From positions 15,571,583-15,635,582 of the forward strand of contig OX030955.1 of the NCBI GenBank assembly GCA_943735955.1: DNA of 64,000 nt. The letters are read 5' to 3'. Numbering within the stretch: position 1 is the stretch's first letter; each line of letters starts with the position of its first letter. Under the pieces are notes generated by a model, which ran no database searches, was not told the DNA's origin, and saw only the letters and a list, made by a program, of their open reading frames with translations. This stretch comes from Piscicola geometra (taxonomy: Eukaryota > Annelida > Clitellata > Hirudinida > Piscicolidae). Shown in pieces: positions 1 through 11,200 of the stretch. Made by a program: the position numbers and the translations under genes.

Positions 1-3000
1 CAAATTTGTTGTACGAAATATTTAAAAAAACTCAGTATTGAAATAGCAAGAAGATAAAAAAAATTAGGTTGAAGAAACGCAACAGCGGCAGTAAGTGGGA
101 ACAAAACGCAATTTTTAATTTGTAAAAAATATTTTTAAATAACGCAAATTTATAAATTTTTTCACATCAAAATGGTGGGTTTACCGATCGGACTTGCTAG
201 TTTTCATTTCTCTAAATCTTGTTTCATTTCTTTTTGGCATTGGAAATCAAATGCATCTTATAAATCTTGTTCAAAAGTACGTTATTCATTCTTTAAAATA
301 ACAATACCTAAAAGTAAATTACATGTGCAAGAAACTAAAATGTAAATCTTATACGCTCTTTTTTTATAAATCTCAATCAATATTGAGTCTTAAACTCAAA
401 CAATAAGTTATTTAAATGTAACATTTATAGATTAAAATAATTTTTTTTATTTTAAAGCAACTGTCACTCTAATAATTTTCAATAATTTTCATTTTTCAGT
501 AGCTAATAGTTATCTAAAAGCTTTAATTTATTTCTCATCTAATTTGTTCGCTTCTAATTTCATTTCTTGTTTAATTTTTTTGCTTATCATTTTTTTTCTT
601 ATTATTAATTCATTTTTTATAAAGTTATTTTTAGATTCAAAAACTATTTTCTTTCTTTTAATCTAATATATATTTCATTTTAGCAAGTATTAGCAGCACA
701 CGGTGTTGATTCCAGTCTCAATCGATACCATTACCTGGCGTCATTCTGTGCTTGCAATGCTTAATTTTTTTGAATTTTAATTAATTGAATTTAAAATGAT
801 CAAATTAAACTTTAAAGATATTTAAAATTAATCATATGAAATGAACTAAATTATTTATTTTTTTAGTTTTAGATATTTGAGATGTCATATATGAAAAGTT
901 TTTTTTGCTAATAATTTATGTTTTAAAGTTCAAACTAAAACTTGTGACTTTCTTTATTTTCCCACATTGATTATATAGCTTTTTTGTTTTGTTTTATGGA
1001 TTTGAAAGATCTTTTGCGTAATCTTATTTGGATTATGTAATCTTTTCACGGTGGACTTCTATATATAACTGTTGAACTTGACATTGGAAAGTCTAATTTG
1101 ATGCTAAAATATTCACAGTTTTTATCCTATTTTTTCCCTAGTGCACCTAAATTTTATTTCTTTTTTTGAATATTTCAAGATTTATTTTTTTAGACCATAT
1201 CTCAGGGTTATTTGCACGATGACGTAGGCTCTTACAATAGTAGAAATTTTTCTTCGCATGTTTATTTCTTGTGGTTCTTTGTTTGGAGAGGTGAATCAGA
1301 GATAGTCTTCGAAAAAATATGTTGCATTTAAAAAAAATGTTTTTTGGCTTAATTAGTAGACCATTTTGTAGTGTACTCAGATTTTTAAATTTTATTGTTT
1401 TATTATACCTGCTTTTTGTCCTGTCTTTTTACTATTGTTAAAGAGCAGCATATTGGTTTTTCGCATTGGTGACTGCGCGCTTCAACGTCAATTATCAACT
1501 TTATTTTAAATTTAAAGCTGGATTAGGATTGATTTGCGTCTCTGCAGCTGTTATAAAAATTTAGCTTTTTGATAGCATTTTGTTTCTTATTTCAATGCTA
1601 GTTATGGGCTCAAAAAACAATTATTTTTCGAAAAATTGTAGTGTCTAAACAATATAGGTGTCCGGACAATCGGGTATTTTAAAGAAAATACTTTTTTCCA
1701 AAGATAAAATTAATGAAAAAATGTTTACTAAATATTTTATTCATTTTAACTTTATGATACAAAATCTATATTATATTTGATTAAATATACCTCTAATGCA
1801 AGCCATAACTTCTCCTTCGTGCTCAAAAATATTGATAATGAAATCTAAGTAATAAAGTCCACGCTATACGTGTTATAACCAAGGAAACATCATTAAACAT
1901 CCATCTCGACTTCTAACTGTTTACTCTCGTTCGGCATTGTTGAGAGCTACAATTTTCTACGCACGACAACATCCTATATTTCAGCTTTATACATCGTTCC
2001 AACCATCTCGTAATATTTATAATCCTGCGATAATTAAAGCAGCAATATACCAAACAATATTACTAATATGTTTGGTAATTCCAAGTTGGTCGTTGTTATT
2101 ACACAGCAATTGCCTGTGCCTTTGATGAGTGCATGAGCGTCCAGGCATTCAAAAGCACACAATCATTGTACCTAATGCCTCGAAAGACACACATCTCTAA
2201 ATTATGTAACACATGACCTCATCTTTATAAAAAAATATTTAATTACTTTTGTATATTAAGAAAATTATTTTTCCAATACATTAAAAATAATTCTTTTGTA
2301 AATATTTAGAAAAATAATGTTAGTTTTGTTTTACCCATTTTCTAATATAATATTTTCAAAAATTATTTTTACTAATTTATTAATAAATTGGTAATTACAT
2401 CTAAAAAAATTAAACAGAACTAAATCCATAAAGAGCACTTTTACCTGTAGTTTTTTGCAGTTTTTCTTCCTTTCTTGCATTTTTCTCGGGGCAAATATGA
2501 AATATAATGATTACAAACTATTGAAATAACTCGGTAATTGGAAATCCATCTTAGTTTAGTTTTTGCAGTTATTTAAAATTATTATAATGTATTTATTAAT
2601 GTATATTACAACTTTAGTGTGATTAATGAAAACTCCTTTTTTTTAAACTTGTCTTTTGTCTAGAAAGAGAGGAATAGGCTTTTTAGCTTTCAGATGTCTC
2701 ATTCATTATATTTTCTTTTTTTGTGTTTTAATTTACGCCTGATTTTGAAAGATGAAAATAAATAATGTCACTATAAAATATATAGTGCTTTTCTTTTTAA
2801 AAACTTTCCTACCACACAGATTGAAATATTTCGTTATAGAGCTGTATTATAGAAACGATAAAATTTTAGCTCTTTAAATACAAAATTATGTTTAACATTT
2901 TGGATTTATGGTTTAAGATCTTGTTTTATTAAAGAAATAACACAAAACACAAGACATTCATATTATATTAATTATTATGGCAATGATTTGTACGAATAAT

Positions 3001-3402
3001 TTGATATTTTATATAATTTTGTTTATAAAAAAACTTATTCACACCCACCACGTTGTTATATCTGGGACTAACTCCTTGAATATAAATACAATTCACTTCA
3101 TTAATTTTCCGAGTATTTTTAAAATTTAATCAATTTAGAAATCCATTCCATTTGACGTTCAAAGTCTTTCATTGAAAAATCTTCTATCGTTACATACTTC
3201 TAACCCAATTTGAATATTTTTATTGTGATAATGAACTAGAAATATGGAACTTGTCATTAAAAAAAGATGCGTTATATTAAAAATCTATCCAAAATACTCA
3301 CATGATCTATACTATAGATCATACTATAGATCTATACTATAGATTCTATAGACGCATTGAATGATATTTCATTAATCAGTAACAATAAATGTTTTCTTTC
3401 AG
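1..3402. other. AT-rich non-coding sequence, probably intron upstream of the Patched-like exon
   Basis: No reading frame here resembles a protein I know. The short ORF at 1937-2125 has no recognisable domain. The next exon begins in the middle of a protein, right after a pyrimidine-rich acceptor (TTTTCTTTCAG, ending at 3402), so most or all of this stretch is likely an intron of that plus-strand gene. I searched by eye for the preceding sterol-sensing-like transmembrane exons of a Patched-family protein and did not find them. Direct observation is the absence of coding signal; the intron reading is inference. Confidence 0.5.
3306..3352. repeat. Short CTATACTATAGATC repeat
   Basis: Several imperfect copies of CTATAGATC/CTATACTATAG follow each other, many self-complementary around CTATAG. 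They lie just upstream of the splice acceptor at 3401-3402. No function is evident. Confidence 0.6.
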
Positions 3403-5612
3403 GTGTCGGGATATTTCTGTGCTATCTCAACCAGCTGACTTTCTTCAGTGGCTGCATAGTACTAATCTCTCGGCATTGCAAATGTCTCACAAAAAAAAAC
3501 AAAAATAGAACCAGTAACATAACAGATCCAAATATAGGGAACATTTTGAACAACACGAGTCTCACCACTACGACTTTCATTGAACTAGAAACAATGCCAA
3601 ACGAGAGAACCAATTCACAAAACATCCAAACTAAACAGGGCTATGAGCTAGTTTCTACGGAAGAAAACTATCATGACAAAGCAGATAAAGGCGAGTACCA
3701 GCTGCAAGAAATATCTGATGGCGACGACTCAACGTTGCCAGCTTCAAGCCTCAAAGTCATCACAGTGCAGAGCTTGAACAATCTTGATAGTGAAAAATTG
3801 ACCTTAGGAAATGCCACGAAAGTCGAGTTTTCTGAAAGTCCATCTACCTCAATGAAAAAAAAAACGTCAATAGAATCTTTCGGAACTATAGTAAATAATG
3901 TTCTCATTTCAAATGAAAGTGTTTCAGAACCAACCACGCCAACAAGATTTACTTCTTCAAATCTACTGCAAAACACGAAAACCGAATTAATCAATGATAT
4001 ACAATATGAAGATACAGTTGTTAATGAAGATAACTCTAACTACCATTCAACTAAATGCTGTTCCTGTTTTCAAAGATGTCTGAAGTATAGAGACAAAAAA
4101 TGCTTTGAAGATGAAAGATCAGGAGTGTGCGAGTTGTTTGTGTTTTGGTTTTCAAAGTATTATCCGAAGGTTTTGTTGCATTGGGTAGGTAAAACAATAA
4201 CAGTATTTATTTTTCTTACTTACGTAGGGCTGTCGATAAGAGGAGTCACTAAATTGGAAGAAGGCCTGAATCTTGAAGATTTAGTTCCACCGGAGGAGTA
4301 TTATAAGTATCATCAACAGGTCGACACAAGGCTTTTTCCAAACTGTGGGATTGTGGTGACATTTGTAATTTACAAGCCGATCACTTACCATAAAGCTCAA
4401 ACTAGAGAAAAATTGAAAACATTCCTAGAAAGTGTAGATTCTTCAGAATTCATTGTGTCTGGTTCATCCATTGCTTGGTTCTCTGCCTATTCTTCTTTCT
4501 TATCCAACAAACAAAAAAAGAAGTCCGAAGCGTCAGACTTTGGAAGAAAACTCAAAGATCATTTTTTGCCAAGAAATCCACAATATAAGGGTGATATTTC
4601 CTTTTCAAAGCATGCAAATTCACCATGGGTTATTGACGCTTCAAGGTTCTACTTTGTTTGTCACCGGACCAACAAATCCGAAGACCAGAAAGATTTGATG
4701 TTGGCGCTAAGAGCAATGGCTGCGAATTCTTCACTTCCTATGAAAGCTTTCAGTCCACAGTTTGTCTTCTACGAGCACTATGCATCCATCATCAAAAACA
4801 CTCTTTTGCCAGTTGGAGTAACAATCATCGGCATGTTGTTTGTTGCTCTAGTCTTCATTCCGCACCCAATCGCCGTGCTGTGTGTCATCGGCTCAATGGC
4901 CAGCACAGTGGTGGGTATGATGGGATTCATGTACTTATGTGGACTGGCCTTGAGTGCCATCACCACCATGCAGATCATCCTTGGAGTGGGCGTTTGTGTA
5001 AGCTACACAGTGCGCACCAGCCATGCTTTCATGACGGCTACTGGCAAAAGCAGAAATGAGCGGGTTACTTCAGCTCTCGTCAAAGTGGGGGCTTCAATTC
5101 TCACAGGAGCCTCTTGTTCTTTCTTTTCATCTTTCTCCCTCTACTATGGAACCTCATTCATTTTTTCATCATTTTTCAAAACCACAGCTTTTGCTTTATT
5201 TTTAGGAGTATTGCATTCAATTGTGTTTCTTCCTGTAATGCTCAGTTTTGTTGGCCCAAGACGGACTGGAAAACCTCGACTGTTCATTCCAGTGCACGCA
5301 GCAAACCCCATCACTGCCACCAACACTGCCACTAATTCTTCAAAAACAGAAAGCCGTAAGCCGACAACAAGCTTATCTGACGATTTTCTTCTTTCTAGAA
5401 AAACTTCTGCTTCTAAAGAAATGAAGCCCTGTCATTCAAAAGTAGTTCAAGCGAAGTCTTCAGATCTTTCTATCCAGGCTAATAACGAAATTAAAGATAA
5501 TGATAGCGTGTTTGGAAAAGATGAAACGTCAACAAAAATACTTAAACCCAACAAGGTATCTTTCAAACTAAATGATATTAACAAAAAATCAAGATATTCC
5601 ATAAATAAATAA
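3403..5612 (+). CDS. Patched-domain (PTCHD/RND-type) membrane protein, C-terminal exon
   Basis: One open exon of 735 codons from the acceptor at 3401-3402 to TAA at 5610-5612. The start is set by the acceptor and by homology: residues after it (FLCYLNQLTFFSGCIV) match the last transmembrane segment of the first half of Patched-like proteins, so the ATG at 3357 is probably intronic. A long polar, charged loop follows, then a membrane segment near 4175-4235, an extracellular part (EEGLNLEDLVPP), and five hydrophobic segments at about 4795-5255. The tail is Ser/Lys-rich. Family role is sterol or lipid transport or hedgehog-type signalling in the membrane; the substrate cannot be told from sequence. 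In the TM10 stretch GVCVSYTVRTSHAF, Ser (5001-5003) stands where relatives carry Asp or Glu. N-terminal exons are missing from the window. Confidence 0.85.
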
Positions 5613-5616
5613 TAAA
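5611..5616 (+). terminator. Candidate poly-A signal AATAAA of the Patched-like gene
   Basis: AATAAA overlaps the TAA stop at 5610-5612. It may be too close to the stop to be the main signal; the AT-rich sequence that follows offers other possibilities. Confidence 0.35.
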
Positions 5617-6867
5617 CTTTCAACGATTATAGGAAGAATAATGTTGAAAACTGAATTTGGAATTTAAACATATAAATAACAGCCGATTTTGTTATTGAAT
5701 GTGATGTTCATTTTTCAATTTTATATATATTGTATGAACTTGAACTTTTCTTTTACTCTATTCCTGATTCTCATTAATAGACCTGGTCATTTTGTAGTGT
5801 TCCACCATATTTTTGCTTATCGAAATTTTTGATTATCTGTGATGAAATAGTTACGATATAATTAATTCAAAGTATTTATAAAAATATAACTTTTTAAAAC
5901 TCAGTTCCATTGATATAGTAGTAGCTAGTGCTGATAAATGCTTAATTAAATCGTATTTCACTGAACTTAGGATACATTTCTAAAACAAAATAATTTATAT
6001 ATTTTCAAAAGCTATTTATAATTCATTATTCGTCATTTACTTAACTTGAAAAATAATTTAAACTAAGCTTGGAGCCCTTATCATGTGAATAATTGTGATA
6101 TATATTTTAGAATCAATAAACATACTTCCAGAAATTTTAGCCTTTCTAATAGATCATATTTTAAAGTTTCAAAAAGGATGAATAACTTCAATAAAAAAAT
6201 TCTATAGTTGAAGGCCAAATGGTTAATAAAATGGTCTATTATAAATGAAGACCTTACCAATATGTTTATTGAAATGAAATATTTTAATATACTCACTAAA
6301 ACGAAACAAATTCTTTTTTTATTGAATCAAAATTAGAATAACATTAAGGCACGATTTGAAATAAATTCTAACTATGTGTTCGATGCTTCCTTGAATATTT
6401 AAAGGCACAAAAACTCTAAAAATGAAATCCTTATTAAGCGCCATAGATGAAAAAATTAGAGTTCTTCGTTGTATATATATATTTATTAATATATTTAAAA
6501 GAAATATTAAAATTCTTAAAGCAAGTCTTATAAACCTATCTTATATAAAGCACTAAAAAACTTGGGTATTAAAATTCTTTAAAGTTAATACCTAACTTTA
6601 ATATCTATCAAAAACATAAACAGGAAAACTCAGTAAAAGCAACAGAGCAAACAAAAAACTGGTCATTAAGTCTACAACTATTCATATCTATATATCTCAT
6701 TCAACTATGCGCTTTTTTTCTCGATATAATTTCATATATAATATCTATTATCAAATATTTCTAATATCATTTATAGTTTTCATGCCAAGCTGTTTAAAAT
6801 ACTTTATCAAACGTCATTTTTTCAACAACAAAAACTAGAATATCGTATGCCCAATGTAAATTTCATA
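5617..6867. other. Intergenic AT-rich stretch between two convergent genes
   Basis: Contains no coding signal on either strand. It separates the plus-strand Patched-like gene from the minus-strand perlecan gene, so it must hold the 3' untranslated ends of both. The minus ORF at 6081-6296 is low-complexity and has no domain. Confidence 0.6.
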
Positions 6868-6873
6868 TTTATT
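6868..6873 (-). terminator. HSPG2: Poly-A signal AATAAA of the perlecan gene
   Basis: AATAAA read on the minus strand, about 45 nt after the TAA stop at 6921-6919. It supports ending the perlecan gene here rather than splicing on through the overlapping GTAAAA. Confidence 0.55.
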
Positions 6874-6918
6874 AGTAACACTCGATGTCTTCAATTTTAT
6901 CAAACCTTTCTTTTTCTT

Positions 6919-8243
6919 TTACTTGCAAGATTTGGCATTTACTCCAGTGTAGGCAAGCGAATAGAGATTGAGAAATTCGCTGGATTTGGTAGGACTACGC
7001 AGGTACGAGATGCAACCATTAAACATGTGGCGAGAACTGAATCTGCCTTGAGTTGTCTCTTCTATTTTATCCACGCCTCCTGTTTTGCATAGTTAGTAGT
7101 TATGAAAATGAAATAATGTAATAGTTATGAGTTTTTGTAGCTGATAATTGAGAAAAGAAAACATATAACTACTTAAATTTCAAATAAAAACTATGCACTT
7201 TAATATATAATAAAAATAATAGATTGATTGAGAAAGAAGACCGATGAAAAGGTTAGAGAAAAGATCCAAGCTCTTGAGGGCCTTTCTGAAGCGCTTTCTG
7301 AACAGCCTGCCGTCCATTGTCACCTTTATTTCCGAACTGGATCTAACATTTTCGGAAAAAATTATATCAATAAAGTGTTTGAACATTAAATTTTATTTCA
7401 AAATTTCTAATTCAACGTACATCTCAAAAGACACTGAATGCTCTCTGCCGAGAAGAAGTCTGTGTTCGGTTTCCACGATCTCTTCGTGTTTCTGACTCCT
7501 CAGACTGGAAGATTAAATAAATAAACATCTGAATGAAAATATATGTCTATTTATGATGCACCAAGGCACGCAACTGAGGGATCACTCACACGACATACGT
7601 CGTGAAACTCCGCTTCATTTACACTAGGTATATAATAGCTCACGGTTGCTCATCAGGGGTTCGACTGACGACCTTTGAATAGCAGGTCTAACAACTTATC
7701 ATATAAGACAACCCACTAGCCAAAACGAACATTAATTGAAAATTATAGTAGGTGACAAATCTAAAACACAGGCTATCATTTCCAAAAAACACCCCATCTC
7801 ACTGGAAGGTTAGATAACCGTATTGGTTAGTGGAAACAGCGAATAAGTCTTGATCTCCTTGAGGCGTTGGATAACCTGACTGCCAAAAGAACAAAAGTTC
7901 GATGGTGGAGATATTGACTTTGAACTCAAAAATCTGCGTGGTAACAAATATATGGAATGAGATTTCATTCATTGATTGATTTTCACCATCATCAAGGGCA
8001 GCTAAAAGGTCAAAAGATCTCTTTTTCAGCACAACCACGGAGTCAAATATGCAAAAAGAGTAATTTTCAAATGAATAAAGTTTACAACAAAATATAAATT
8101 ATTATTTAATTATTTATCTTTTTAAAGATTATTTTAAGAAACACTAACTATTTGATTAATTTCCTTGGAGTCAAATATGGTATCCCTTGCAAGCTCCAAG
8201 TAACCGTCCTGATTAAACTTAACACTCTTGTCCAAACGTTCAT
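6919..8243 (-). CDS. HSPG2: Perlecan exons 69-73: second (last) laminin G domain and stop
   Basis: Exons 8149-8243, 7803-8020, 7421-7504, 7242-7342, 6919-7079. LamG signatures in order: [58 protein letters not shown] and a final Cys two codons before TAA. The terminal Cys pair (GC...SCK) is the normal end of a LamG fold, so the protein ends cleanly. The stop TAA overlaps a GTAAAA donor-like string; a nearby poly-A signal favours the stop. Exon 70's acceptor (AAAAAG) is weak and was chosen by phase. In the known protein this C-terminal region (endorepellin in vertebrates) binds dystroglycan and integrin. Confidence 0.85.
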
Positions 8244-11200
8244 CTTCAAAAAAGATATGTTTTATTCGATGTTATTAATAAATCCTAAATTTATTATCAT
8301 AAAAAATATTTTAAATTATAACAGTAAATTCATGAATAGACCAATTTTTAAATCTAAAATAGCCTTAGAACTAAAACTTACAAAACTTAACTACAATAAA
8401 AAAAACTACTCACAATTTTCGCACAAATCTCCCGAGAAGCCCAGAGGACATTGGCATTTAACTTCTCCATAGAATGAGAAGTAACACTCGCCACCATTGT
8501 GGCAGCTGTAGAGACATTTTTCCCCAGGTTCTTCGTCTACAAATGGAGGTTGGTAAGGAGGGTAATCTGGCTGGTAGTAAGGATTGAGGGGGGGATAGTA
8601 GGGCTGCACTGGATGGTATTCGTTAAGACCGGGATACCCAGGGTACAATGGGTAGTTATATCCATTTAAAGCAAAGTTTCCCCAGTTAGTGTTTCCATTC
8701 GACTGATCACAGTTGGCTCCACTGAAGCCCTCAAGACACTTGCATCTGAAACCCTGAGGGGCGTTTGCGGGTGAGCAAGTGCCTCCGTTCTGACAGGGCC
8801 TCTTCTCACACACGGGACACTCTCTGATCTTCACTACTTCGTAGATTTCTGAGCCAATGTCCACCTTCTCGTCGTTCAACGATACGTAACTGACACAACC
8901 TTAATTCGAAAAAAATTAACAATTTAATTTTTTGATGAACTTATAAAGACAATATTAATTTTTATTGTAAAAACTTTTTGATTTTTTATTATTAGTTTTG
9001 TTCTGTAACTACATTAGGAAAATCTACAAAGTACTCACCAGTGAATCCACCACGCTGTTTAGTCTTTTGAACAAACTTCTCGAGGTTTGGTAGACCTCCA
9101 AAGAAGATGTAGCCCTTGATCTGCAAGCCCCTGCCTGCCCATTCTATTTCAGCCTTTTCTTCTTCTATTTGCATCATTACTGAGAAAAATAAGTTGAAAT
9201 TTTTTTTATTGACTACAATAATATTTAATTTAGCTGTTTTAATATTTTCTCCATAAATTTTGTAAACCCAAAGTAAAAAAAAAGAAAAGTTTAGTTTAAA
9301 AAATAATGTATTCAATATCAATTAAAAATTAAAGTATTTTAAACGTTTTATAATTTCAAAATTTCAATAAAGTTTTTATTGAATGAAATGAGGTTTCGAT
9401 GGATTTTATCTGAGGAAATAATTTTTAACTAAAACAAAAAAAGAAATAAAAGTTTTTACATCAAGCAAATTGTAAAAATTTTCATTCACCGTATATCTTG
9501 ACTTATTAAAGTTGAGAAAAAAGCGTAATTAGTCTAAAATGCGCAAATAGTGGTTTTTCGGATCCTGTTGTCATTCTATTTAGTAGTAAGTTCTCACAAA
9601 CAACTTTAGAAAAAACCATTGACCACTGAATGAATGTAGACAAGTACATCTAAATTTTATAAGCCGTGATAATTACTATTCTTAATAAAGCAACTCACGT
9701 TTGTAACTATCGCTGAAGTAGTCATCGAGTGAGATCTTGGCAGTGTACCATTGGTCCAATTTGATGCTGGGCCCTTCCACGTTCAGATTTATCTCACCAG
9801 TACCAAACCTTGGTTGATAAAAATATGGATTCTTAGTTATTTTTCTGACCTAGAAACTTTTTTATCAAGAAAACTTAATTTACATTCATAACTGTTTCAT
9901 TGTTTTAGAAAATTGAAACACAATAAACCGAAATCTATTCTTTAAAATACTATTTGAAATTAAATATCGATTATTTATATAAAAATATGACAATCACCTA
10001 AGGTCCAAACGACCGTTGGTAAGTCCCAAAGAGAGGTATGGCCAGGTTTCTTGTGCATTGTCCCCCAAAAACATGATCAAACCTTAATGTGTTTGTGCTT
10101 TAATGAGCGGCATAAATTTGTATTTTAAATGTTTTATTATACTTTGCAAAATAATTAAAGTTTTCAGCAATGGAAAAAGTGTAAATAACCATTTATCATC
10201 AACAACTATTAATTAATTTACACATCACCCACCATCGTTAGAAACCGATCTGAAGGAGACTTCAATTGATTTGAAAGAGTTGATCTTGCCCAGAGATGTG
10301 AGACTAAGATAGGAGGGAGGGTCTTGCACGAAGTAAGGAACCATTTCTGAGTATTTAAAAATCATTTGAATATATAAAATTATATTATATATTTATATAT
10401 ATTATATAAGATTTAAGTCAATTTTTAAATAATTTTTTACTTCAATTGAATAGAATATAGTTTGAATAAATAATATTGAGTGAAAAATTAAGAGAATCTT
10501 TAACACTCACCTCCTTGCTCTAGCTCAAAAATACTCTCTACTTCTCCATATTTGTTGGAAGCGGTGCATAAATACTTTCCAAAGTCATAAGCATCCCTGA
10601 TATCAATCGTCAGCACTCCATCTTGACTGTGAAAAAAATATTTTATAAAATAAGTTTAAAGATAATACAAATTAAGATATTGAAAACGATGAAATTATCT
10701 ATTAAAAAATTCTGATTGATTTTTAACAATTCTTCTTATTAGATCAATCAAATTAATTAAAATAGCTACACTATTCTCACTAACCTTGGTAATAGGACTC
10801 CGTTCTTGGACCACATGATGGTCGGAGGAGGGTTGCCATAAGCCAGACATGACAAGGTTGTCCTTGAGCCGACTGCAAGCTTTCTTTGAGCATACGCCAC
10901 TGGAATCACTGGGGGTACTGTAAGGAAAACGAATTAAGTAGTCTATTTAATGACATCATTGTAGATATGTAAAAATGAGTTTCAATTCTACAAAGAAATT
11001 TTGCTGAATTAATAGATATTTAAAATCTAAATACCCATAAAAGTAAACTTCTAAAACAAAATGTTTAAACACAAATGAGTTGTACTTACCCAAAATCTCA
11101 AGTCTGACTTCAGCGGCTTCAGTTGAACCCGTTTGGTAATTGGAGAGTGAGCATTTATAGACGCCCTTGTCAGTTTCTTGTGCGTTAGAGATGGTGAGGA

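Noticed and set aside
1937..2125. 62-codon ORF on the plus strand
   Set aside because: No domain, no splice context, AT-rich composition.
3357..3402. ATG at 3357 as the start of the Patched-like protein
   Set aside because: The residues it adds are AT-rich and a strong acceptor follows; homology begins right after the acceptor, inside the first membrane half.
6917..6922. GTAAAA as a splice donor at the perlecan 3' end
   Set aside because: No downstream EGF/LamG exon was found before the convergent gene, the LamG is complete, and AATAAA follows. Not fully excluded.
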